From assembly GCF_024213375.1 (NCBI RefSeq), contig NZ_JANAVJ010000010.1, positions 1 to 64,000 on the forward strand: a stretch of 64,000 nucleotides of DNA, written 5' to 3'. Position 1 is the first letter of the stretch. Each line of letters begins with the position of its first letter. The position numbers and the translations under genes are program-made. Below are positions 43,149-50,475 of the stretch, piece by piece. This DNA comes from Paenibacillus sp. MZ04-78.2 (GTDB lineage Bacteria > Bacillota > Bacilli > Paenibacillales > NBRC-103111). Below the pieces are notes generated by a model. That model was not told the DNA's origin, ran no database searches, and saw nothing but the letters and a program-made list of their open reading frames with translations.

Positions 43149-46100
43149 GTGAGCGGTGAAGAAAAAGTTCGGATGACCGTCGACATTTATGGTACCCAGT
43201 ACAAGCTGGTTTCGAAATCCAGCCCTTCCTATATAAAGCAAGTGGCCTCTCTGGTGAACGATCAAATGCACAAGATCTCGGAGAGCAGCCCGCGGCTTGA
43301 TTTGCCTAAAATCGCGGTGCTTGCGGCCGTCAATATGGCGGACGAATGGAGCCGGATGCGTCATGATTTTGAGTCGGTATTGGAGCGTCAGCGGCAGCTT
43401 GAACATGCGAGCGAAGAGCTGGAACGGTTAAGCGAGCGCCATGCGCAGCTTCAGCAGGAGCTGGAGGCGGAGCGTGAACGGCTGGCCAAGCTCGAAGCGG
43501 AGCGCGGGGAGCAGCAGGCTTCGCGGGAGCGCGCCGAAGTGGAAGCGACAGCGCTGAGGGCCGAGCTGGAACCGCTTCGTGAGCATATGACTACTCTCGA
43601 AAGCGAGCTCGCCGAAAGCCGGGAGCGATTGACTGGCCAACTGGAACTGAGCGGCGAGCTGGAGCGCAAGCTGGCTGAGACGCTGGAGCGGGCGCGCGAG
43701 TTCGAGGGGCGCTGCGCAGCCGAAGCGCAGGAAGCGGAACGCCGCGGACAGCGGATACAGGAGTTGGAGCAGGCGAAGCAGGAGCTTGAGCGCCGGGCGG
43801 CCGAGCAGGCCAAGGAGCGGGATGGCCTGCGGACGAAGATCGCTTCGCAGGAAGTGCAGCTGAGCAAGCAGGCGGAAGCGGAGCGTCAGACGCAGGAGCG
43901 GCTGACAGCCCAAGAGAACCGGGCACGCGAGCTGGATGAGCGGCTTCAGGCTACCGAGCTGGCGCGGGGCGAGACGGCGAATCGGCTCGCGGAGCGTGAA
44001 CAGCAGTACGCCGAGCTGAGCGACCAGCTCGACGGACTACAGGAGCAGCTTTCCGGCCAGCAGCAGGAGATCGAGCTGCAGGTGGCGCTTTATAACGAGC
44101 TGCAGGAGCTGAGCGAAGCGAAGGAACGCGAGCTTCGGGAGCAATCATCTGTAGCGGAGGCGAAGCTGGCCGAGCAAGCGCGTGAAGCGGAGGCGCAAGC
44201 GGCAGCGGCGAAAGCGCAATTGGCCGCGGCAGCAGCGCAGCAAGCGGAGCTGGAACGGCAGCTCGCAGCCGAGCGGGATCGCAGCCGCGAGGAAGCAGCT
44301 GCGGCGGAGGCGCTGCTGGCGGAGCAGGCACGTGAAGCGGAGGCGCAGGCGGCCGCGGCAGCAGCGCAGCAAGCGGAGCTGGAGCGGCAGCTCGCAGCCG
44401 AGCGGGAGCGTATCCGCGAGGAAGCAGCGGTGGCAGAGGCGCTGCTGGCGGAGCAGACGCGCGAAGCGGAGGCGCAGGCGGCCACGGCGAAAGCGCAGCA
44501 AGCGGAGCTGGAGCGGCAGCTCGCAGCCGAGCGTGATCGCAGCCGCGAGGAAGCAGCCGCAGCGGAGGCGCAGGCGGCCGCGGCAGCAGCGCAGCAAGCG
44601 GAGCTGGAGCGGCAGCTCGCAGCTGAGCGTGGGCGCAGCCGCGAGGAAGCCGCAGCAGCGGAGGCGCTGCTGGCGGAGCAGGCGCGCGAAGCGGAGGCGC
44701 AAGCGGCAGCGGCGAAAGCGCAGCAAGCGGAGCTGGAGCGGCAGCTCGCAGCCGAGCGTGAGCGCAGCCGCGAGGAAGCCACAGCAGCGGAGGCGCTGCT
44801 GGCGGAGCAGACGCGCGAAGCGGAGGCGCAAGCGGTAGCGGCGAAAGCGCAGCAAGCGGAGCTGGAGCGGCAGCTCGCAGCCGAGCGTGAGCGCAGCCGC
44901 AAGGAAGCGGCCGCAGCGGAAGCGCTGCTAGCGGAGCAGGCGCGCGAAGCGGAAGCGCAGGCGGCAGCGGCAGCAGCGCAGCAAGCGGAGCTGGAGCGGC
45001 AGCTCGCAGCCGAGCGTGAGCGCAGCCGCGAGGAAGCGGCAGCAGCGGAGGCGCTGCTGGCGGAGCAGGCGCGCGAAGCGGAGGCGCAAGCAGCCGCGGC
45101 AGCAGCGCAGCAAGCGGAGCTGGAGCAGCAGCTCGTAGCTGAGCGGGAGCGCAGCCGCGAGGAAGCCGCAGCGGCAGAGGCGCTGCTGGCGGAGCAGGCG
45201 CGCGAAGCGGAAGCGCAGACAGCCGCGGCAGCAGCGCAGCAAGCGGAGCTGGAGCAGCAGCTCGCAGCCGAGCGGGAGCGCAGTCGCGAGGCGGTATTCG
45301 CGGCGAAGGCGATGCTGGCGGAGCAAGCGCGCGAAGCGGAGATGCACTACGCCGAGCGTGCGGCGGAGATGAAGGAACAGAAGCGCCGGCTGGAGGTGCA
45401 GCTTGGCGAGCAGTTGGAAAAGACGCGCGAGCAGCTGCAGCGCGGCGACGGACTACAGTCCGAGCTGGAAGCCCTGCGCAGCAAGCGGCGCGAGCAGGAA
45501 GACGAGCTTGCGCTGCAGCAGGAGCTGTACAACGAGCTCGAAGGCGAACTGGCCGCATTACGGGAACAGAGCGGTGCCCAAGAGGCGGAGCTGCAGCGCA
45601 AGCTGGAAGCGCTGGAGCGGAAGCGTGCCACAGAGCTGGCCGAAGCGAAGCAGCAGTTCGACGAAGAAGCGGCCGCCTTGGCGGTGCGCATCGCGCAGCT
45701 TGGACAGCAGCTTGCCGAACGGGAGCAGCGCAGCGAGATGCAGGCGGCGCAGGTCGACGAACTGCGGGCTAAGCTTCGTGAACAGGAGGAAGAGATTGGC
45801 TTGCATCAGGAGCTCTATGACGAGCTGCAAGGGCTGCATGACGAGTTGGCGCGGCGTTTGGCCGAGCAAGAAGCGGGCCTGCGCGAAGCGGCGGCTGCGC
45901 AGGAGGCGCGTCACGAGGAATTCCAGCACCTTCTCGGCGAGCGCGAACGCGAGCTTGCCGACCAGCGCCGGGAACGCGAAGCGGCCGTAGAGTTGAGCCG
46001 TGCCTTGCAGGAGCAGTGTGCTGCGCTAGAGGATCGGCAGCAAACGACGCAGAACGAGCGGGTGACGTTAGAGCAGCGGTTGGCTGCGCAGGAAGCGAGA

Positions 46101-46376
46101 ATCGCCGAGCTGGCCGAGCAAGCGGTGCAAGGAGCTCAGCTGCGGATCGAGCTGGCGGAGCAAAAGGACGAGCTGGAGCTTCAAATCGAGCTGTATAGCG
46201 AGCTTCAAGAGCAGCTTGCTGAGCAGATAAAACAGCACAAAACGTTGCAGGCCGAATATGGACAGCATCAGGTGAAGGCGGAGCAAGTATTCGAAGAATT
46301 GCAAAACTTGAAATCCGAGTACAAGAAGCTCCAGATCGAATATAACGAATGGATCGAGCTTGTAGAGAAGGAATAG
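43149..46376 (+). CDS. zapA: ZapA-domain protein with a giant repetitive coiled coil
   Basis: A 1075-residue protein. Residues 1-85 are a ZapA domain (VRMTVDIYGTQYKLVSKSSP, YIKQVASLVNDQMHKISESS, IAVLAAVNMADEW), the FtsZ-ring organiser that is normally about 85-110 residues in total. The rest is one charged coiled coil rich in A, E, Q and R. Residues 386-718 are eight tandem 43-residue repeats. Four copies of an ELxLQxELYxELQ-like motif occur outside the repeats. There are no membrane segments. GTG start with GGGGAG upstream. The pheT-zapA-cvpA context is the normal zapA position. I infer a divisome scaffold; repeat collapse in assembly could affect the true length. Confidence 0.85.
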   Translation: MSGEEKVRMTVDIYGTQYKLVSKSSPSYIKQVASLVNDQMHKISESSPRLDLPKIAVLAAVNMADEWSRMRHDFESVLERQRQLEHASEELERLSERHAQLQQELEAERERLAKLEAERGEQQASRERAEVEATALRAELEPLREHMTTLESELAESRERLTGQLELSGELERKLAETLERAREFEGRCAAEAQEAERRGQRIQELEQAKQELERRAAEQAKERDGLRTKIASQEVQLSKQAEAERQTQERLTAQENRARELDERLQATELARGETANRLAEREQQYAELSDQLDGLQEQLSGQQQEIELQVALYNELQELSEAKERELREQSSVAEAKLAEQAREAEAQAAAAKAQLAAAAAQQAELERQLAAERDRSREEAAAAEALLAEQAREAEAQAAAAAAQQAELERQLAAERERIREEAAVAEALLAEQTREAEAQAATAKAQQAELERQLAAERDRSREEAAAAEAQAAAAAAQQAELERQLAAERGRSREEAAAAEALLAEQAREAEAQAAAAKAQQAELERQLAAERERSREEATAAEALLAEQTREAEAQAVAAKAQQAELERQLAAERERSRKEAAAAEALLAEQAREAEAQAAAAAAQQAELERQLAAERERSREEAAAAEALLAEQAREAEAQAAAAAAQQAELEQQLVAERERSREEAAAAEALLAEQAREAEAQTAAAAAQQAELEQQLAAERERSREAVFAAKAMLAEQAREAEMHYAERAAEMKEQKRRLEVQLGEQLEKTREQLQRGDGLQSELEALRSKRREQEDELALQQELYNELEGELAALREQSGAQEAELQRKLEALERKRATELAEAKQQFDEEAAALAVRIAQLGQQLAEREQRSEMQAAQVDELRAKLREQEEEIGLHQELYDELQGLHDELARRLAEQEAGLREAAAAQEARHEEFQHLLGERERELADQRREREAAVELSRALQEQCAALEDRQQTTQNERVTLEQRLAAQEARIAELAEQAVQGAQLRIELAEQKDELELQIELYSELQEQLAEQIKQHKTLQAEYGQHQVKAEQVFEELQNLKSEYKKLQIEYNEWIELVEKE
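44304..45302 (+). repeat. Tandem 129-bp coding repeats (43-residue units)
   Basis: Seven full units of 43 residues and one unit shortened by 11 residues. The unit begins AEALLAEQAREAEAQ and ends LERQLAAERERSREEAAA. Degenerate units flank the array on both sides. Substitutions are few (A/T in EQAR, A/K in the middle, R/Q in LERQ), which suggests recent expansion. Confidence 0.9.
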
Positions 46377-46379
46377 CGA

Positions 46380-46946
46380 ATGAACGGATTGGATTACACC
46401 GTTCTGGCGGTGCTCGCCGTCGGAACGGTTCTAGGGTTCGCGCGCGGCTTTATCGGTCAACTGATATCGGTCGTCGGTCTTGTGGCGGCGTACTTGATCG
46501 CCTTTTTCTTTTATGACGACGTGGCGCCGCTGGTGGGCGGTACGCTTGCGTTATCCAGGCATGAAACCTACCAGAAGTATGAATTTTTAGCCAAAGGCTT
46601 GAAGCTGGACACTTACGTGTATAATGCGTTGGCGTTTGCAATATTGTTCTTCGGAGTCAAAATCGCATTCAGCATCGGCGGGCGGCTGCTGAACTGGCTG
46701 GTGGCGGCGCCGGGACTCAAGCAGGCCAATCAATGGAGCGGCGCCGCGCTCGGCTTCGCGGAAGCGGCAGTTATCGCGGTGATCGCCGTCCATGTCATGA
46801 CCGTGATCCCGAACGACGGCGCGCAACATCAGCTTAAACACTCCATGCTGACGCCATACGTTCTGGAACATACGCCGATTTTGACCGATAAGCTGCAGGA
46901 GCTTTGGAACAACCGCATCGGACAGGTCAAAGCGGGGGAATCCTGA
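46380..46946 (+). CDS. cvpA: CvpA-family membrane protein
   Basis: A 188-residue protein with four hydrophobic segments. It begins MNGLDYTVLAVLAVGTVLGF and continues ARGFIGQLISVVGLVAAYLI, the conserved CvpA opening. A second pair of helices follows around FAILFFGVKIAFSIGGRLLN and AALGFAEAAVIAVIAVHVMT. It lies three bases after the ZapA fusion, and the zapA-cvpA pair is conserved in Bacillota. The molecular role in Gram-positives is not settled; links to envelope stress are reported in enterobacteria. Confidence 0.9.
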   Translation: MNGLDYTVLAVLAVGTVLGFARGFIGQLISVVGLVAAYLIAFFFYDDVAPLVGGTLALSRHETYQKYEFLAKGLKLDTYVYNALAFAILFFGVKIAFSIGGRLLNWLVAAPGLKQANQWSGAALGFAEAAVIAVIAVHVMTVIPNDGAQHQLKHSMLTPYVLEHTPILTDKLQELWNNRIGQVKAGES

Positions 46947-46969
46947 AACCGCAGACTCGAATGACGGAA

Positions 46970-47027
46970 AAAAGGGCTTGCTTCATCGCTTGGAATAAAC
47001 CAAGCCGTGGAGCAGGCCCTTTTATAT
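46970..47027 (+). terminator. Terminator after cvpA
   Basis: AAGGGCTTGCT pairs with AGCAGGCCCTT, with an inner CTTGG/CCAAG hairpin, followed by TTTT. Confidence 0.75.
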
Positions 47028-47112
47028 CCTTTAAAATTTAAATAAAAAACGGCCCCGTCCGTCCCGCAGGACAAACGAAACCGCTTTGGAAAAATTCGCC
47101 GTCAGGCTGGTC

Positions 47113-47487
47113 TTATTCCACAATAAGCTTGGATTTCATCGTAGCATGACCTTGGCCGCAAGGTAGAGAGCAGATGATATCGTATGTGCCGGCCTTGTCG
47201 ATTTTTACCGTCTTGGTCTTGTTGTTGTTGTCCAAACCGACGTTTACGCCGCTGATTTGCACGGCATGCATGCCTTGCTTGTTTTCCAGCGAAAACGTCA
47301 CGTCCTCGCCTTTTTTCACTTTATATTCTTTCTGATCGAACTGGAAATTCGTGGCCACCAATTTTACCTGCTGAGCCGCCGAATTGCCGTTGGCCGGCTC
47401 CGAAGCTTTCGGGGCTTCTTTCGCGCCGCACGCGGACAAGGCAAAGATCAAACCGACTGCTGCCATACTTACAATCCATTTTTTCAT
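47113..47487 (-). CDS. Cupredoxin lipoprotein with CuA-like copper site
   Basis: A 124-residue lipoprotein. The signal peptide ends in the lipobox FALSACGAKE, so it is anchored outside the membrane. The cupredoxin domain has the ligand set CSLPCGQGHATM (CxxxCxxxHxxM) and an upstream histidine in QGMHAVQISGVN, which is the CuA pattern of cytochrome oxidase subunit II. The acidic residue usual between the cysteines is replaced by leucine. Start at 47487 by the signal peptide and GGGGACTG upstream. A soluble electron carrier or copper-delivery role is possible; no oxidase genes are adjacent. Confidence 0.85.
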   Translation of the reverse strand: MKKWIVSMAAVGLIFALSACGAKEAPKASEPANGNSAAQQVKLVATNFQFDQKEYKVKKGEDVTFSLENKQGMHAVQISGVNVGLDNNNKTKTVKIDKAGTYDIICSLPCGQGHATMKSKLIVE

Positions 47488-47626
47488 TCCGGTCAGTCCC
47501 CTTTCACAGCCATCATGGAATATTTTTCTTCCCCCATGATACAGCAACCGTCGGCCTAATGGCTGTGTCGGAACGGTGACAACAATATGAAAACATCGTG
47601 TCACCCCCTGTCGAAGCTTACTTTGG

Positions 47627-49075
47627 CTAGGAGCTAAGCTCCCGGATCAGTCCGGCAAGCTTTCGCAGGCCAAAATTAAGGCGTTCTGCCGATTCGAAGG
47701 AATAAGAGAGCCGGATGTATGGCCCGCCGAGCGAATCGTACACCGTCCCGGGGTTAAACAGAATGCCCTCCTGCAGCGCGCGTGCGAACAGCGCATTCAT
47801 GGACACCGGAGGCACGATCCGCAGCCATATGTAAAAGCCGCCTGCAGGCACGTTCCATACCGCAAGCTCCGACAAATGCTTCCGCAGCATGTCCAACACA
47901 TCGTCGCGCCTTTGCCTTAACACGGCACGCACCCGGCTTAAATGCTCTTCATGAAAGCCTCGTTCGAACCATTCCGTCAGCGCCCATTGGGAGAGCGAGC
48001 TTGACCCGTAATCGGTCTGCATTTTGAGATCCGCGAGCCGCCGGATGACCGGCTCCGGTCCGACCATCCAGCCGGTGCGCAGGCCCGGACCGACCGTCTT
48101 GGAGATGCTTCCCAAGTAAAGGACGAGTCCGCTCGGATCGCGCGCTTTCAAGGGCGGAGGCGGCGGGGCATCCAACCATAGCTCGCGATAGACGTCATCC
48201 TCGATCACCGGCAGCTGCAGCCGCTCGCATTCCCGCAGCAGCTCGATGCGCCGCCGCTCCGACATGACGATGCCCGTCGGGTTGTGGAAGGACGGTATCG
48301 TATACAGCATCCGGTTCGGCTGGGGCTTCAGTTCGGTCAAACCGCGAAGTCGAATGCCCTCCGAATCCATCTCCAGCCCCACTAACCGGACCCCGGCGGA
48401 GTGAAATACATGCAGGGAATGCAGGTAGGAGGGGTTTTCCGTAATCATGGTGGCTCCCGGTTTGACGAGTCCGAGGGAAATAAGCTGCAGGGCTTGCAGC
48501 GCTCCCGAGACGATCATGATGGAGGCGGGAGAAGCGACGATGCCGAGCGCTTGCAGGTGGCGGCTTAGCTGTTCCCGCAGCGGCAGCAGCCCACGCGGCT
48601 CTTCGTAGCCGAGCGTGTGAATGCGGGAGGCAAGCCGTCCGAACACCTCCCCGAGCAGCGGCTGCGGATACAGCGACGGAGACGGCTCTCCCGTGCTTAA
48701 ACGGATCATCCCGGCTTGAAATTCCGTCTCATTGATCGTTTGGATAATCGGCAGATTGGGCCGGTGCCAGCCGGCCTGGACATACGAATCCCAGTCGGGC
48801 GGGGTGCGCGAGGTTAGCAGGGACCACGGATTGTTCACCACTTTCGTGCCGCGGCGGCCGTCGCCTTCAAGCAGCCCGTCGGCGATCAGCTCCTGAAGCG
48901 CCGTGACGACTTTGGACCGATTGACGCCGAGCGCCTCAGCCAATTGTCGCTGCGTCGGGATGCGGCTGCCGATCGGCCACTCGCCGTTTTCGATTTTGCG
49001 TTTCATATAGGTCTTGATTTGCAAATAGAGCGGCAGCGGCGAATTCTCGTCCGGCTGCCAGTCGATGCGGTACAT
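47627..49075 (-). CDS. MocR/PdxR-type transcriptional regulator
   Basis: A 482-residue protein with an N-terminal GntR winged helix (RIPTQRQLAEALGVNRSKVV, residues 38-57). It is fused to a class I aminotransferase-like domain (residues 115-480) with the presumed PLP lysine in LYLGSISKTVGPGLRTGWMV. Such regulators sense PLP plus an amino acid. It is divergent from a LysE-type exporter, 158 bp away, which is its probable target (inference from position). Confidence 0.92.
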   Translation of the reverse strand: MYRIDWQPDENSPLPLYLQIKTYMKRKIENGEWPIGSRIPTQRQLAEALGVNRSKVVTALQELIADGLLEGDGRRGTKVVNNPWSLLTSRTPPDWDSYVQAGWHRPNLPIIQTINETEFQAGMIRLSTGEPSPSLYPQPLLGEVFGRLASRIHTLGYEEPRGLLPLREQLSRHLQALGIVASPASIMIVSGALQALQLISLGLVKPGATMITENPSYLHSLHVFHSAGVRLVGLEMDSEGIRLRGLTELKPQPNRMLYTIPSFHNPTGIVMSERRRIELLRECERLQLPVIEDDVYRELWLDAPPPPPLKARDPSGLVLYLGSISKTVGPGLRTGWMVGPEPVIRRLADLKMQTDYGSSSLSQWALTEWFERGFHEEHLSRVRAVLRQRRDDVLDMLRKHLSELAVWNVPAGGFYIWLRIVPPVSMNALFARALQEGILFNPGTVYDSLGGPYIRLSYSFESAERLNFGLRKLAGLIRELSS

Positions 49076-49233
49076 AAGCGGTCATCCCTCCGTACGAAGC
49101 GGTTACTCTGATTGTAGCAAAGATTGTTTTGGTTGGGTACTTTACCAACCGTTTGGTTGAAGACTTTTCCGCCGGGGGAGGTATGATGGACGAAGACCAG
49201 ATTTATTCAGATAGCTTCAGGAGGAGAGAGGAC

Positions 49234-49851
49234 ATGCAAGCGGTACTGCACGGATTTATTTTGGCTTTGGGGTTGATCCTCCCATTAGGGGCGCAAAACC
49301 TGTTTGTTTTCCAGCAAGGGGTTGTTCAGCGGAGGTTCATCCTTGCGCTGTCTGCTTCGGTCACAGCGGCCCTATGCGACACGATTCTGATTTTGGCCGC
49401 CGTTTTAGGCGTTTCCGTTGTCATTTTTGCGTTTGCTTGGGTGAAGACGGTGCTGCTCATCGCGGGCGCCGCCTTTTTGCTCTATTTGGGCTGGAACGCT
49501 TGGAAAGCCGCATCGGCTTCGGGACCGCCCGTTCAAAGCTCGCCCGAGTCGTTCCGGATTTCGAAGCAAATTGCCTTTACGGCGTCAATCTCGCTGCTCA
49601 ATCCGCACGCGATTTTCGATACCGTCGGCGTGATCGGAACGAGCTCGCTGAACTATACGGGAGCGGATAAAGTCGGGTTTAGCGCTGCGGCCATCGTCGT
49701 ATCATGGCTGTGGTTTATCGGGATGGCCAGCGTCGGTCGGATCACAGGAAAGCTGGATGCTTCCGGACGTTTCCACGCTTGGCTGAACCGGATATCGGCT
49801 CTGATGATTTGGGGGACGGCTTGTTATTTGATTTACTCCTTATTTGTATGA
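49234..49851 (+). CDS. LysE/ArgO-family amino-acid exporter
   Basis: A 205-residue membrane protein with six hydrophobic segments. The LysE signature is at the N-terminus: GFILALGLILPLGAQNLFVF. The helix-breaking ITASISLLNP-like motif is seen as FTASISLLNPHAIFDTVGVI. ATG 49234 has AGGAGGAGAG upstream; the upstream in-frame extension is not hydrophobic and is unlikely. Exports basic amino acids in characterised members; the substrate here is unknown. Likely controlled by the divergent MocR regulator. Confidence 0.9.
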   Translation: MQAVLHGFILALGLILPLGAQNLFVFQQGVVQRRFILALSASVTAALCDTILILAAVLGVSVVIFAFAWVKTVLLIAGAAFLLYLGWNAWKAASASGPPVQSSPESFRISKQIAFTASISLLNPHAIFDTVGVIGTSSLNYTGADKVGFSAAAIVVSWLWFIGMASVGRITGKLDASGRFHAWLNRISALMIWGTACYLIYSLFV

Positions 49852-49876
49852 CCGTATTCCGTGAAGACGAAGAAAA

Positions 49877-49906
49877 TCGGCCGCAGACGCTCATGCCTGC
49901 GGCCGA
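49877..49906. terminator. Bidirectional terminator between convergent genes
   Basis: TCGGCCGCAG (49877-49886) pairs perfectly with CTGCGGCCGA (49897-49906). The A-tract on the left would be a T-tract for the minus-strand gene. Confidence 0.8.
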
Positions 49907-49911
49907 CTTGC

Positions 49912-50280
49912 TTACTTGGCGTTCTCACGACCGGAACGACCTTGCTCAAACGGTGTTTTCGCCGGAATGAACAGGTCGATGATTCCGATAACCAAGGCAG
50001 CCAAGATTGCACCGATAATGCTTGTCGATACGCCGCTCACGATAAACTGGGCGAGCCAAATGATTAGTGCGCTCGTTAGAAAACCGATAACCCCCCGGCC
50101 GAACGGAGTGATCTTTCTGCCAAATATTCCTTCAATGACCCACGCCGCGATCGCGATGACCAAGGCCAGGAAAAAGGCGCTCCAGAACCCTCCGACCTTA
50201 AAGCCGGGAACGATCCAACTGACAATCAGCAGCATTAAGGCGGAAACGATAAACCTGACGAGATGTCCAAGCAAGTGCAT
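49912..50280 (-). CDS. YvlD-like / phage-holin-family membrane protein
   Basis: A 122-residue protein with four hydrophobic segments (FIVSALMLLIVSWIVPGFKV, SAFFLALVIAIAAWVIEGIF, two more from VIGFLTSALIIWLAQ). This is the DUF360/YvlD pattern of small membrane proteins often linked to envelope stress in Bacillus. ATG 50280 has AGGAGGAACTTC upstream. It is not part of a phage module here. Confidence 0.8.
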   Translation of the reverse strand: MHLLGHLVRFIVSALMLLIVSWIVPGFKVGGFWSAFFLALVIAIAAWVIEGIFGRKITPFGRGVIGFLTSALIIWLAQFIVSGVSTSIIGAILAALVIGIIDLFIPAKTPFEQGRSGRENAK

Positions 50281-50475
50281 CGTGAAGTTCCTCCTTCGTG
50301 TCTTTGCGGTACTCATCAAACGCTTTCGGTGCTCCTCATAGGTTTTCCCAAGTCTTCGGCTTTATAAGTGGCAATGCTTAGCGGAAATTCATTAGCTTTA
50401 CTTCCCCGACTTGGATATAATAGCAATGAAGAGAGCTTTTACCGGCAAGAAAGGTAGGTTTCTATAACGAAAACC

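Noticed and set aside
44220-45300. CRISPR-like array in the repetitive DNA
   Set aside because: Repeats are contiguous, 129 bp, in frame with a coding sequence and have no unique spacers.
43951-45558. Long minus-strand reading frames opposite the ZapA coil
   Set aside because: They are low-complexity proline/alanine/leucine shadows created by the codon bias of the GC-rich repeats and have no ribosome sites.
49912-50280. A second phage holin
   Set aside because: The family name includes 'phage holin', but the YvlD-type protein stands in a chromosomal context without other phage genes.
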